The notes: generated by a model from the sequence alone, not told the origin. Numbered from the stretch's first letter, positions 7,870 through 16,310 are shown. The stretch: 38,336 nt of DNA from Pseudomonadota bacterium (GCA_023393655.1 JAEWKP010000010.1:1-38336), one strand, 5' to 3'. Numbers and translations are program-made.

Positions 7870-9276
7870 ATGTCCGAGATCGCCGAAACCCGCCCGCATC
7901 ATTCCTGGCTCGGGGAAGCCCGCGCCATGCTGGCCCTGAGCTGGCCGATGGTGCTGACCAATGTCGCGCAGACCGCGATGACGGCCACCGATGTCGTCAT
8001 GATGGGCCATCTCGGCCCGGATGCGCTGGCAGCCGGCGCGCTCGGCACCAATCTCTACAATGCAACCCTGATCTTCGGCATCGGCGCGATGGGCGCGGTC
8101 TCGCCGATGATCGCGATCGAGCTCGGCCGCAACCGGCATGCGGTGCGCGATCTGCGCCGCACGGTCCGGCAGGGCTTCTGGGCCGCGGCCACCATGGTCG
8201 GGCCGATGTGGCTCTTCCTCTGGCAGGCCGAGCTCATCCTGAGAGCGATGGGTCAGGATCCCGCTCTGTCGAAGGCCGCCGCGTCCTATCTCCACACCCT
8301 GCAGTGGAGCCTCCTGCCCTTCTTCCTCTATCTGTGCCTGCGCGGCTTCGTCGCCGCGCTGCAACGGCCACGCTGGGCCTTCATCGTCGTGCTCTTCGCG
8401 GTGGCGTTCAACGCTGTCGCCAACTGGTGCCTGATGTTCGGGCGGCTCGGCTTTCCGGCGCTCGGCCTGCCCGGTTCCGGAATGGCCACGGCGTTGTCCT
8501 CGACCCTCATGTTCCTCGGCCTCGCGCTCGTGGTCATGTGGGACAGGCGCTTCCGGCGCTATCGGCTGTTCGGCCGCTTCTGGGTACCGGACTGGCCGCG
8601 CTACAGCGCCTTCTGGCGCATGGGCCTGCCGATCTCGCTGACGCTCTCCTTCGAATCGCTGATCTTCTACGGCGCCGCCTTCATGATGGGGCTGATCGGC
8701 TCGACCGCGCTCGCGGCCCACGCCATCGCGATCCAGATCGCCTCGCTCGCCTTCATGGTGCCGCTCGGCATCGGCCAGGCCGGGACCGTACGGGTCGGGC
8801 GCGCCTTCGGCTCCAGCGACAAGGAGGGCATCCGGCGCGCCGGCATGATGGCGCTCATCCTGGCACTGAGCTTCATGTGCTTCACCGCGCTCCTGATGGC
8901 GACGGTGCCGCATTGGCTGATCGCCCCCTTCCTCGACCGCTCGAAACCCGGCGCGGAAGCGGTGGCCCAGATCGCGGTGGCCTTCCTGTTCTACGCCGCC
9001 CTCTTCCAGATCGCGGACGGAGCGCAGGTCATCGGGTCGTCGATCCTCAGGGGACTCGGCGACACGCGCCTGCCGATGATTCTCGCCGGCATCGGTTATT
9101 GGGGCATCGGCCTGCCGCTTTCGGCGACACTGGGTTTCCTGACCCCGCTCGCCGGCAGCGGCATCTGGATCGGGATGGTGATCGGGCTTTCGCTCGTCGC
9201 GGTGATGATGCTCTGGCGCTGGTGGGCTCGCGAGAAGCTGGGCCTGCTCAGATGGGGATTGCGGGAGGCCACCTGA
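7870..9276 (+). CDS. MATE family efflux transporter
   Basis: Integral inner-membrane protein of 468 residues with about twelve hydrophobic segments and the two-fold MATE layout. The first half starts LALSWPMVLTNVAQTAMTATDVVMMGHLG, with the conserved N/Q-rich first helix and the DxxMxG motif. The second half restarts near GLPISLTLSFESLIFYGAAFMMG, followed by MVPLGIGQAGTVRVGRAFG. The family exports cationic drugs, dyes or metabolites in exchange for H+ or Na+. It diverges from the carbamoylase operon across 145 bp and might share regulation with it, though nothing in the sequence shows that. The ATG at 7870 follows a weak ribosome binding site next to a hairpin. The substrate is unknown. Confidence 0.93.
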   Translation: MSEIAETRPHHSWLGEARAMLALSWPMVLTNVAQTAMTATDVVMMGHLGPDALAAGALGTNLYNATLIFGIGAMGAVSPMIAIELGRNRHAVRDLRRTVRQGFWAAATMVGPMWLFLWQAELILRAMGQDPALSKAAASYLHTLQWSLLPFFLYLCLRGFVAALQRPRWAFIVVLFAVAFNAVANWCLMFGRLGFPALGLPGSGMATALSSTLMFLGLALVVMWDRRFRRYRLFGRFWVPDWPRYSAFWRMGLPISLTLSFESLIFYGAAFMMGLIGSTALAAHAIAIQIASLAFMVPLGIGQAGTVRVGRAFGSSDKEGIRRAGMMALILALSFMCFTALLMATVPHWLIAPFLDRSKPGAEAVAQIAVAFLFYAALFQIADGAQVIGSSILRGLGDTRLPMILAGIGYWGIGLPLSATLGFLTPLAGSGIWIGMVIGLSLVAVMMLWRWWAREKLGLLRWGLREAT

Positions 9277-9284
9277 GCCGACGA

Positions 9285-9318
9285 GGCGGCCATCCGCCCT
9301 GTTGCCGAACGGCAACAG
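9285..9318 (+). other. Tandem stem-loops after the MATE gene
   Basis: Two hairpins follow the MATE stop: GGCGG/CCGCC (9285-9289 and 9294-9298) and CTGTTGCC/GGCAACAG (9299-9306 and 9311-9318, loop GAAC). No U-run follows, so this is at best a weak or Rho-assisted 3' end. Confidence 0.45.
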
Positions 9319-9458
9319 CGTTGCGCGGACACAATTTGGCCATCTCCTGTTCACCCCACGGCCATCTCGGCAACCTTGAACGAGGGTGAGCAACGGCGCA
9401 TGGAACTCAAGGCGCCGCCCCGCCGTTCATTTCGCCCGTAACGCCGAGTTGTCCGTCG

Positions 9459-10220
9459 ATGTCCCCCGACCGCCCATCCGCCTCCCCCCTCGCCCGGCCG
9501 ACCCGCCGCATCTTCGCTGCGTTGAGCCCGCTCTTCCTTGCCGCCTGCGTCGTGAACCGACGTCCGGAGCCGTTCGAGGTTGCGCATCAGGGGCCGCATA
9601 TCAGCGCCGAATATCTGGCGATGTATGGCGAGCGGCCGGATGAGCAGCACCCGCTGCCCGCGACGGACCTTTCCGAGGTCGAGCCGCAATTCCTGCGCCG
9701 CATCGTCTCCTACCCGACCCGCGAGCAGCCCGGCACGATCGTCGTCGATACCGACAATCGCTATCTCTATCTCGTGATGGAAGGCGGCCGTGCCGTGCGT
9801 TACGGCATCGGCGTCGGCAAGCAGGGCATGCCCTGGCGCGGCCGCGCCACGGTCGCGCGCAAGGCGCAGTGGCCGCGCTGGACCCCGACCCCGGCGATGA
9901 TCGCCCGCGAGCCGGAGCGGAACCGTCCCTGGGCCGGCGGCATGGCCGGCGGCATCGAGAACCCGCTCGGCGCCCGCGCACTCTACCTCTACCAGGGCGG
10001 CCGCGACACGCTTTACCGCATCCATGGCACCTCCGAGCCGTGGTCGATCGGCAAGTCGGTGTCGTCGGGCTGCATCCGCCTGTTCAACCAGGACATCATC
10101 GACCTCTACGGCCGCGTTCCGACCGGCACGACCGTCGTGGTGCTCAACCGCGGCACGCTGCAGGCGCCGTCCGAGGTCGACGAGATGCCGCCGCCGGACG
10201 ACGATTTCGGCAGCATCTGA
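9459..10220 (+). CDS. L,D-transpeptidase (YkuD domain) lipoprotein
   Basis: A 253-residue cell-envelope enzyme. A basic start and hydrophobic stretch end in a lipobox (FLAAC) with Cys30, indicating lipidation and membrane anchoring. The YkuD domain runs from about residue 90 to 230. It contains the catalytic motif with His189 (YRIHGT) and Cys205 (SVSSGCIRL). Known YkuD enzymes make 3-3 peptidoglycan cross-links or attach proteins to peptidoglycan; which of these applies here is not visible. It is clearly paralogous to the enzyme at 11216-12031: both share the GTI-D-T-RYLYLV start, RYGIGVG and RKA-WP-WTP blocks. The region of about 60 residues between the lipobox and the YkuD domain is proline- and charge-rich with no recognised domain. 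Confidence 0.92.
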   Translation: MSPDRPSASPLARPTRRIFAALSPLFLAACVVNRRPEPFEVAHQGPHISAEYLAMYGERPDEQHPLPATDLSEVEPQFLRRIVSYPTREQPGTIVVDTDNRYLYLVMEGGRAVRYGIGVGKQGMPWRGRATVARKAQWPRWTPTPAMIAREPERNRPWAGGMAGGIENPLGARALYLYQGGRDTLYRIHGTSEPWSIGKSVSSGCIRLFNQDIIDLYGRVPTGTTVVVLNRGTLQAPSEVDEMPPPDDDFGSI

Positions 10221-10324
10221 CGCTTTCGGCCCGATGCGGTGGCGACACCGCCTTGATACCGTCACAGGCCGATCCCACCTCTTGAGCGCGGCGCAACCGC
10301 ACCGCGCAACGAGAGGAGATGACG

Positions 10325-11122
10325 ATGACGCCGCAGGAACGCGACGTGATCGCCGGGATTTTCGACCGCCTGAAGCAGGCGGCCAATCAGCCCCGCGACC
10401 CCGAGGCTGAGACCTTCATCGCAGAGCGCCTGCGCGAGCAGCCCTATGCGCCCTATGCCATGGCCCAGGCGGTCTATGTGCAGGAGCAGGCGCTCGCCAA
10501 TCTGAACCAGCAAGTCGAAAGTCTGCAGGCGCAGTTGCGAGAGGCGCAGGCGCGCGCCAGCGAGCCGGCTCAACCGCAGGCCGGTGGCTTCCTGTCCGGC
10601 ATCTTCGGCGGTGGGTCGGTGCCGCGCACCGGATCGGTTCCGCCCGTGCCGCCGCGCACTGCTGACGCCAACGCACCGTCCGGCGTCTGGAACACACAGC
10701 CGCAGAGCGCTCCCGGCCAGGCCATGCCGATGCAGGCGCAAGGCCAGCCCGGCCCGTGGAGCAACCAGCCGCAGCAGCAAGCCCGCGGCGGCGGCTTCAT
10801 GGCGAGCGCGCTGACCACCGCGGCCGGCGTCGCCGGTGGCATGATGCTCGGCAATGTGCTGACCAACGCCTTCGGCGGCGGCAGCAAGCCCGCCGCCCAG
10901 ACCGCGAGCGACACCGGCGTGAGCTCCAGTTCGACACCGGCTGCACCGCAGCAAGCCGCTGCCGACCAGAGCGCCAGCGCCCAGCCCGCAGCCGACCAGA
11001 CGGCGCAGGATCGCGGCTACGGCCAGGGCTATGACGGCGAGGCCGGCTACCAGAACGCGGGCTATGACGACGCCGATCCCGGCTTCGACGATGGCGGCGG
11101 GGACGACGACAGCTGGGTCTGA
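10325..11122 (+). CDS. DUF2076 domain protein
   Basis: A 265-residue protein of unknown function. Residues 1-80 form the conserved DUF2076 head: MTPQERDVIAGIFDRLKQA, then PYAPYAMAQAVYVQEQAL and a short coiled-coil-like segment (ANLNQQVESLQAQLREAQ). The rest is low-complexity, rich in Pro, Gln, Gly and Ala. It is interrupted by a glycine-zipper-like hydrophobic segment (ASALTTAAGVAGGMMLGNVL), and the C-terminus is strongly acidic (DDADPGFDDGGGDDDSWV). No signal peptide is evident. AGGAG sits directly against an ATG at 10319 but six bases before the ATG at 10325, so the latter is preferred. It lies between two L,D-transpeptidase genes, in the same direction as the first. A cell-envelope role is suggested only by this context. 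Confidence 0.85.
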   Translation: MTPQERDVIAGIFDRLKQAANQPRDPEAETFIAERLREQPYAPYAMAQAVYVQEQALANLNQQVESLQAQLREAQARASEPAQPQAGGFLSGIFGGGSVPRTGSVPPVPPRTADANAPSGVWNTQPQSAPGQAMPMQAQGQPGPWSNQPQQQARGGGFMASALTTAAGVAGGMMLGNVLTNAFGGGSKPAAQTASDTGVSSSSTPAAPQQAAADQSASAQPAADQTAQDRGYGQGYDGEAGYQNAGYDDADPGFDDGGGDDDSWV

Positions 11123-11158
11123 GGCGTCTTACGCCCCTGACAAACCAATCGAATTCGA

Positions 11159-11190
11159 ACGGCGGCCCGCCACGCGGAGCCGCCGTTTTT
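11159..11190 (+). terminator. Rho-independent terminator after the DUF2076 gene
   Basis: Stem ACGGCGGC (11159-11166) pairs with GCCGCCGT (11179-11186), followed by five T (11186-11190). It lies 36 bp after the DUF2076 stop and before the convergent L,D-transpeptidase gene, so it ends the plus-strand transcript. Confidence 0.85.
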
Positions 11191-11215
11191 CATGGGCAGT
11201 GGCTGAAGCGCGACC

Positions 11216-12031
11216 TCAGATCACCAGCACCTTGGCGCCGACGCGGACCCGCTCGTAGAGATCGGTGACGTCGTCATTGGTCATGCGGATGCAGCCCGAG
11301 GACACTGCCTGCCCGATCGTGTTCGGCTCGTTGGTGCCGTGGATGCGGTAGAGCGTCGAGCCGAGATACATGGCGCGCGCGCCCATCGGATTTTCGGGGC
11401 CGCCTGCCATGAAGCGCGGCAGGTCGGGCCGGCGCTTCAGCATCTCGGCCGGGGGCGTCCAGCTCGGCCATTCCGCCTTCCGGGTGATCGTTTTCATACC
11501 CGACCAGGAGAAGCCCGGCCGCCCGACGCCGATGCCGTAGCGCATGGCCCGGCCGCCCGGCTGCACCAGGAAGAGGAAGCGCTGCGGCGTGTCGATGATG
11601 ATCGTGCCGGGCTTGTGCGGCCCGTCATAGGCGACTTCCTGCTTGCGGAAGCGCGGGTCGACGATCTGCTGGATGCCTTGCTGAGGCTCGACGGGCTCAC
11701 CGAGCGCGGCCATGCGGCGTGCGGCACGCAGCTGACGCGCCGCCTCGAACGGGTCCGGCTCGTAGCCGCCCTGCGGCTGCATGCGCTGGCCGTAGGCATA
11801 GCCGCCGGGACGGTTATAGACCGCGCCACTGCGGCCATAAGGCGTCGGATCGCGCCCGGTCATCAGCATCTCGATGAAGCCGCCGCCGTAATTGCCGTGT
11901 CCGCGGCTCGCGGCCATCGGATCGTTCGGCGCGGCGTAGCCGTTCTGGCGATAGCCCTGTGCGAGAGCCGGGCCGGCCGAGGCCAGGGCCCCGGCAACGG
12001 CGAGGAGCGGGAGGAGGATCTTTCGACGCAT
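11216..12031 (-). CDS. L,D-transpeptidase (YkuD domain), secreted
   Basis: A 271-residue periplasmic enzyme with a Sec signal peptide (MRRKILLPLLAVAGALASAG, cleavage near PALAQ at residue 25). A linker rich in Gly, Tyr, Arg and Pro covers about residues 26-110, then comes a YkuD domain. The catalytic residues are His231 (YRIHGT) and Cys247 (AVSSGCIRM). Family members form 3-3 peptidoglycan cross-links or attach envelope proteins. It is a paralogue of the lipoprotein enzyme at 9459-10220 but uses a cleavable signal rather than a lipobox. The gene converges on the DUF2076 gene. The ATG at 12031 gives a normal signal peptide. Confidence 0.93.
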   Translation of the reverse strand: MRRKILLPLLAVAGALASAGPALAQGYRQNGYAAPNDPMAASRGHGNYGGGFIEMLMTGRDPTPYGRSGAVYNRPGGYAYGQRMQPQGGYEPDPFEAARQLRAARRMAALGEPVEPQQGIQQIVDPRFRKQEVAYDGPHKPGTIIIDTPQRFLFLVQPGGRAMRYGIGVGRPGFSWSGMKTITRKAEWPSWTPPAEMLKRRPDLPRFMAGGPENPMGARAMYLGSTLYRIHGTNEPNTIGQAVSSGCIRMTNDDVTDLYERVRVGAKVLVI

Positions 12032-12201
12032 GACGCAAACACTCTCGACATCGACTGCCGGGAAGCCTGCGGCGCGCCTTCAAAGGAATGGTGAATCGTT
12101 GACTCTCAGACGCAGAAACCGGCGTTAAACCGCTCAGTTCGCAGAATTAACCTTAGCGAGCGGTCAAGCGACAGGGTGAAGGAAACCTTGCCGGCCCGGT
12201 C

Positions 12202-13632
12202 TCAGCGGCGCGCGGAGCGCCGGGCGAGCCAGCGCAGCTTCAGGCCGGTGCGCCAGCGGCCGACATCGCAGGCCAGGATCACGGCCGCGTAGACCAGCCC
12301 GCCGAACGCGATCTGGAGCGGCAGCTCCAGCGCCGCCGGAAGCATCCCGCGCAATGGCCAGATCGCGAGCCCCATCGCAGCGCCGGCGGCGAGCAGGCAA
12401 GCGATCTCGCGCAGCGGCGGCCCGACCGGAAGCGCGCGCAGCGCCACCACCGCGGTGACCAGCAGCGCCGTCAGATAGGCGGCACTCTGCGCGATCGCGA
12501 CCGTGGTCGGCGCCAGCGCTCCCGGCAGGGCGAAGATGATGGCGAGGCCGACGGCGAGGCCCGTCAGGGCGGCGAGCGCGGCGATGAGCGTGCGCTTCGC
12601 CAGCAGGAAGACCGGCGCGAGCGCCGCCTGGAACAGTGCGATCGCGGCGAAGCCGGGCAGCAGCAACGCCATGTGATCGGCGAAATGGCCGCGGAAGCCT
12701 TGCGGGACGAACAGCCGTTCGAAGGCCGGCAGGATCAGCCAGAAGCCGAGCGCGACCGGCAGCACGCAGGCGACCACCACGACCATATTGCGGGCGATGC
12801 GCTTCTGCGCCGCCACGCGCCCGCGCGTCTCGTCGAGGCGGATGACCTCGCGCAGCAGCACGATCTCCAGCATCGAGGCCAGGACCGGGAAGAGCCGCAG
12901 GCCGATATCGGAAGCCAGGGAGAAATAGCCGGCCTCGGCGAAGCCATGGCTGTCGGCCAGGATGGCGCGGTTGATGAGCGGGATCGCGGCATAGACCGCA
13001 TTGCCCGCGACCAACGGCAGGGCGTAGCGCGCGAAATTGCGCATCAAATCCGTTCGCAGCGCGCCCGGTGCCGGCTTCGCATCGGCCAGGCGGCCGCGGT
13101 TGGCGAGAACCGCGGCAATCGCGCTGAGCACGCCGCCGAGCAGGACGATCGTCGGTTCGCGGGTCCACCAGGCGCCGCCGACCATCAAGGTCAGCGCCGC
13201 GACGCTCCTGACGAGCACGAGCCGGGCATAAGCCGCATCGAGAAAGCGGGCGCGGGCGATGGCCGCGTGATAATCGAACCAGCCGGCGGCGATGCCGCCC
13301 GCGACCGCGACAATCAACAGCGCCGCCGGCAAGCCGGTATCGATGCCTGCGAGCATCGCCGCCGCTAGAAGGGCCGAGAGCGACAGGCCGACGCCGGCGA
13401 ACAACAGGTCGAGCGTCGCGCGGATGCCGGGGTCGCTCTCGCGGCTCTGCAGCGAGTAGAAGCGGACGACCGAGAGCTTCAGCCAGTCGAGCTGCGCCGT
13501 GTTGACGAGAACGACGGTGGCGGCGCCGATGGCGTAGAGCCCGAACGCCTCCGGGCCGAGGAACAAGGCGACGAGCAGCCCGAGGACGAAATTCAGCCCG
13601 GCATTGACGATGAAGGGCAGAAGAACGGTCAT
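12202..13632 (-). CDS. Polysaccharide/lipid-linked oligosaccharide flippase (Wzx/MVF-like)
   Basis: A 476-residue integral membrane protein with roughly 12-14 hydrophobic segments, beginning MTVLLPFIVNAGLNFVLGLLVALFLGPEAFGLYAIG. This N-terminal pattern, a helix followed by LGPEAFGLYAI, is typical of oligosaccharide flippases that move undecaprenyl-linked sugar units across the inner membrane. The basic C-terminal tail (KLRWLARRSARR) should be cytoplasmic. No glycosyltransferase, polymerase or export genes lie nearby, so its polymer is unknown. The ATG at 13632 has only a weak GCAGG site; the open frame extends further upstream, but that extension reads as the antisense of the acetyltransferase gene and is rejected. 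The 216 bp between this gene and the divergent acetyltransferase gene must hold both promoters; I see no clear motif there. Confidence 0.85.
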   Translation of the reverse strand: MTVLLPFIVNAGLNFVLGLLVALFLGPEAFGLYAIGAATVVLVNTAQLDWLKLSVVRFYSLQSRESDPGIRATLDLLFAGVGLSLSALLAAAMLAGIDTGLPAALLIVAVAGGIAAGWFDYHAAIARARFLDAAYARLVLVRSVAALTLMVGGAWWTREPTIVLLGGVLSAIAAVLANRGRLADAKPAPGALRTDLMRNFARYALPLVAGNAVYAAIPLINRAILADSHGFAEAGYFSLASDIGLRLFPVLASMLEIVLLREVIRLDETRGRVAAQKRIARNMVVVVACVLPVALGFWLILPAFERLFVPQGFRGHFADHMALLLPGFAAIALFQAALAPVFLLAKRTLIAALAALTGLAVGLAIIFALPGALAPTTVAIAQSAAYLTALLVTAVVALRALPVGPPLREIACLLAAGAAMGLAIWPLRGMLPAALELPLQIAFGGLVYAAVILACDVGRWRTGLKLRWLARRSARR

Positions 13633-13848
13633 CGTGCCTGCGCCGCCTCGTCCCGATCTCTGTGTTGCCACGGTTGAAGCGCGCGACTCAAACCAGCCGC
13701 GCAGCCCTGCGAAGCGGGGGTAGCCGGGCGGGGCGATATTTCCAAGGGGAAGCTGCGAAAGCGCTCCCGCCCGCCCTGCTGCCACGGCATTGCGCAGCGC
13801 CGTTCCCACACCTGTACGACGGCAGGATTTGACCCTAAGGCAAGCATC

Positions 13849-14340
13849 ATGACCCCACCTATCCGGCTTGCCCATGATGACGATTCCGGCCCGCTCTCCG
13901 CCCTGATCGCGGCGAGCTTCGCGGAATATCCGGGTTGCGTTTTCGTCGAGGCGGAGCTTCCCGAACTGCGCCGGCCCGCGACCGCTTTCGCGGCCAAAGG
14001 CGGCGTGCTCTGGATCGCGGATGGACAGGACGGCCGCATTGCCGGCTCGCTCGGCATCGTGCCGGTTCCCGATCAGAACGCGACCGAACTTGCCAAGGTC
14101 TATGTCGACCCCGCGTTCCGGGGCGCCGGGCTGGCACAGGCCCTCTTCGCCAAGGCGACGGATTTCGCCGAACAGGGCGGCTTCGCCGAGATGACTCTCT
14201 GGTCGGATACGCGCTTCACCCGCGGTCATCGCTTCTACGAGAAGCTCGGCTTCGTACGCTGGCCTGGCGAACGCTACCTCGGCGATGCCTCCGAAAGCTG
14301 GGAATATCATTTCCGCAAGCGGATTCGCTCCGCTCCATGA
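13849..14340 (+). CDS. GNAT family N-acetyltransferase
   Basis: A 163-residue acetyltransferase. The acetyl-CoA binding motif A is visible as AKVYVDPAFRGAGLAQALF, and motif B as HRFYEKLGFVRWPGERYLG. These enzymes transfer an acetyl group from acetyl-CoA to an amine of a small molecule or protein; the substrate cannot be deduced. AAGG lies nine bases before the ATG at 13849. The stop overlaps the start of the EamA transporter (ATGA), so the two are translationally coupled and may act on the same compound (inference). Confidence 0.9.
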   Translation: MTPPIRLAHDDDSGPLSALIAASFAEYPGCVFVEAELPELRRPATAFAAKGGVLWIADGQDGRIAGSLGIVPVPDQNATELAKVYVDPAFRGAGLAQALFAKATDFAEQGGFAEMTLWSDTRFTRGHRFYEKLGFVRWPGERYLGDASESWEYHFRKRIRSAP

Positions 14341-15179
14341 CGTTATCCGTCGCCTTTCGCGCCGCGCTCGGCATCGCCCTGCTGACTGCAATGGATGCGG
14401 TCATCAAGGGCCAGATGCAGCAGCATTCCTTTATCGTGGCGCTGTTCATGCGCTTCCTGATGGGCGGGCTCTGCGCCCTTGCGGTGCTGGCCATCGCGCG
14501 CCCGGCGCGCCCGACCCGCGCCAGCCTCATCGGCAACATCGTGCGCGTACCGATCGTCGTGCTGCCGGCGGGCAGCTTCTTCTACTCGGTCTCGGTGCTG
14601 CCATTGGCGGAAGCGTTGACGCTGTCTTTCCTCGCGCCGGTCTTCGTCGCGCTGCTCGGGGGGCTGCTGCTCAAGGAGAAGATCGACAGGCGCATCCTGC
14701 AAGCGCTCGGCTTCGGGCTCGCCGGCATGCTGGTCATGGTCTGGCCGCGCCTGCAGGGCCATGTCAGCGGCGCTGGCCTCGGTGTCGCTGCCGCGCTGTT
14801 CTCGGCCGTCAGCTACGCCTTCAACCTGATCCTGCTCAGGCGCATCGCCGTGCGCGAGCACCCGACCGTCATTGTCGCCTTCCAGAATTGCGGGCCGGCA
14901 CTGTGCCTCGCCATTCCGGCCTGGTACGCCATCGTGCCGATGAGCTTCGGTGACCTCGCCGCCTATCTCTTCGCGGGAGCACTTGGCGTCGCCGGCCATC
15001 TCACGCTGACCTCGGCCTATGCCCACGCGGCCGCCTCGCGCCTGGCACCGATCGAATACACGGCGCTGGTCTGGGCGAGCCTGCTCGGCTTCTTCGTCTT
15101 CGGCGAAGTGCCGCTCTACACGACCTATGCCGGCGCCCTGCTGATTGTCGCGGGGGCCGTCGCCGTCAGCCGGCGCTAG
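14337..15179 (+). CDS. EamA-type (DMT superfamily) transporter
   Basis: A 280-residue membrane protein with ten predicted helices arranged as two EamA repeats. The first repeat ends near FLAPVFVALLGGLLLKEKI and the second near YTALVWASLLGFFVFGEVPL, both carrying the family's acidic residue followed by a proline or basic motif. Members export amino acids or metabolites, or import nucleotides and SAM; the substrate here is unknown. The ATG overlaps the acetyltransferase stop by four bases. The C-terminus overlaps the convergent thioesterase gene by 14 bp (15166-15179), which is unusual but both frames are well supported. Confidence 0.92.
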   Translation: MTLSVAFRAALGIALLTAMDAVIKGQMQQHSFIVALFMRFLMGGLCALAVLAIARPARPTRASLIGNIVRVPIVVLPAGSFFYSVSVLPLAEALTLSFLAPVFVALLGGLLLKEKIDRRILQALGFGLAGMLVMVWPRLQGHVSGAGLGVAAALFSAVSYAFNLILLRRIAVREHPTVIVAFQNCGPALCLAIPAWYAIVPMSFGDLAAYLFAGALGVAGHLTLTSAYAHAAASRLAPIEYTALVWASLLGFFVFGEVPLYTTYAGALLIVAGAVAVSRR

Positions 15180-15645
15180 GCTTGGCCGGAAAGACCAGAC
15201 AGGTCTCGGTGCCGTGCGCGAGCAATTTGCCGCGCGCGTCGACCAACTTGCCTTCCGTCGTGATCACCGTGCCACCGCGGTGGATCAGCCTGCCTTCGCA
15301 GCGCACCTTGCCGCTCTCTGGCATGACCGGGCGGACGTAGTTCAGCTTCATCTCCAGCGTGGTGTAGCCCTCGCCCGGCTTCAGTGTCGCGTGGGCGGCG
15401 CAGGCCATGGCGGAATCGAGGATCGTCGCGGTCCAGCCGCCATGGATCGTGCCGAGCGGATTGAAGAAGCGGGCCGAGGGCTGGCCGGTGAAAACCACCC
15501 TGCCCTCATCGGCCTCGACCAGCTCGAAATCCATGGCGTCGGCGAAGGGCGGCGCCGGATTGGTGCCGGCGATGATCCCGCGCAGGAAACTCAAGCCATC
15601 GCCCGCGACCAGCTCCTCGCGAGATACCACTCCAACAGCGCGCAT
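15166..15645 (-). CDS. PaaI-type hotdog-fold thioesterase
   Basis: A 159-residue cytoplasmic thioesterase of the PaaI/4HBT family, which hydrolyses acyl-CoA or aryl-CoA thioesters. The diagnostic motif is FFNPLGTIHGGWTATILDSAMACAA, containing the HGG and the catalytic acidic residue of the hotdog helix; TTLEMKLNYVRPV follows. The ATG at 15645 is chosen because GGAG lies nine bases upstream and because a promoter-like sequence would start transcription near 15667, only about seven bases from the alternative ATG at 15660. The MarR-type regulator is encoded directly upstream on the same strand, so it probably controls this gene in response to an aromatic or acyl ligand (inference). The end overlaps the EamA transporter gene by 14 bp. 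Confidence 0.9.
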   Translation of the reverse strand: MRAVGVVSREELVAGDGLSFLRGIIAGTNPAPPFADAMDFELVEADEGRVVFTGQPSARFFNPLGTIHGGWTATILDSAMACAAHATLKPGEGYTTLEMKLNYVRPVMPESGKVRCEGRLIHRGGTVITTEGKLVDARGKLLAHGTETCLVFPAKPSAG

Positions 15646-15660
15646 CGTATCGATCTCCAT

Positions 15661-15702
15661 TCGTGTATCTGCACGATAAGAAGACGATCGAGTGCCGGTC
15701 AA
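15661..15702 (-). promoter_or_regulatory. Promoter with overlapping inverted repeat, likely MarR operator
   Basis: On the minus strand, TTGACC (15697-15702) and TTATCG (15674-15679) are separated by 17 bp, a good sigma70-type arrangement. The inverted repeat TCGTG-N6-CACGA (15661-15676) overlaps the -10 end and the expected start point. It lies between marR and the thioesterase gene. Binding by the MarR-type protein encoded next door is inferred from position and dyad form. Confidence 0.55.
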
Positions 15703-15717
15703 CCGACAATCGCGGAG

Positions 15718-16173
15718 TCAGCGCTCGCCGCGTGCAGCCCGGCGCAGCGCCCTGAGACCGTCGCGGGTCTCGCGCCAGCGCTCCTCGCCGAAACCGCCCT
15801 CGATCTTGTCCTGTGCCGCACGCCAATAGGGGATGGCGGCCTCGATCGCCGCCCTGCCCTTCCCGGTCACCGCATAGACGGAAGCCCGCCCCCGGCACTC
15901 GACCGGCTCGACCATCCCTTCCGCCGCAAGGAGCTGGAGATTGCGCGTCAGCGAGGTCCGCTCCAGCGCGAAGCGCTCGGCCAGCTCCGTGACCGATTTC
16001 CATTGCCCGGTCGAGAGCGCCGAGAGCAGCACGAACTGGGTGATCTTGAGGCCGCTCGGGCGCATCGCCTCGTCATAGGCCCGCGTCACCGCACGCGCGG
16101 TCATGCGCACATGCAGCGCGACGCAGGAGCGGGCGATGGCGTCGAGGCGCGGATCGGGCGAGGGCGTCGTCAT
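15718..16173 (-). CDS. MarR family transcriptional regulator
   Basis: A 151-residue winged-helix regulator. The dimerisation helix (ARSCVALHVRMTARAVTRAYDEAMRPSGL) is followed by the DNA-binding region SVTELAERFALERTSLTRNLQLLAAEGMVEP, and a wing around CRGRASVYAVTGKGRAAI. MarR proteins usually repress neighbouring genes and release DNA on binding a phenolic or other small ligand. The next gene, 72 bp downstream, is the thioesterase, preceded by a dyad overlapping a promoter. Start ATG at 16173; the gene diverges from groES. Confidence 0.92.
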   Translation of the reverse strand: MTTPSPDPRLDAIARSCVALHVRMTARAVTRAYDEAMRPSGLKITQFVLLSALSTGQWKSVTELAERFALERTSLTRNLQLLAAEGMVEPVECRGRASVYAVTGKGRAAIEAAIPYWRAAQDKIEGGFGEERWRETRDGLRALRRAARGER

Positions 16174-16270
16174 TCCGCCATGTTAGCGTGTTCAAGCGCT
16201 GCTGCCAGCAGGCCTGCTGCGACCTGCGACATCGCATCCGCCGGCGTTCACTTTATCGCGGGGCGCTTCC

Positions 16271-16299
16271 TTGACTCTCCGGACGCCCGCGCCTATCTC
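16271..16299 (+). promoter_or_regulatory. groESL promoter (RpoH/sigma70-like)
   Basis: TTGACT (16271-16276, preceded by C) and TATCTC (16294-16299, preceded by CC) are separated by 17 bp. The CTTGAC-N17-CCTATCT form fits the alphaproteobacterial heat-shock sigma (RpoH) consensus as well as sigma70. The start of transcription would be near 16306, just before the CIRCE element. Confidence 0.65.
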
Positions 16300-16310
16300 C
16301 CCGCCATCTG

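Noticed and set aside
6582..9389. Plus-strand frame of 935 codons
   Set aside because: It runs antisense to the M20 enzyme and then out of frame through the MATE gene; no domain is recognisable.
10236..10251. GCGGTG-GCGA-CACCGC hairpin as a terminator of the first L,D-transpeptidase gene
   Set aside because: The stem is only six base pairs and no T-run follows; it may be a minor structure, and the DUF2076 gene probably shares the transcript.
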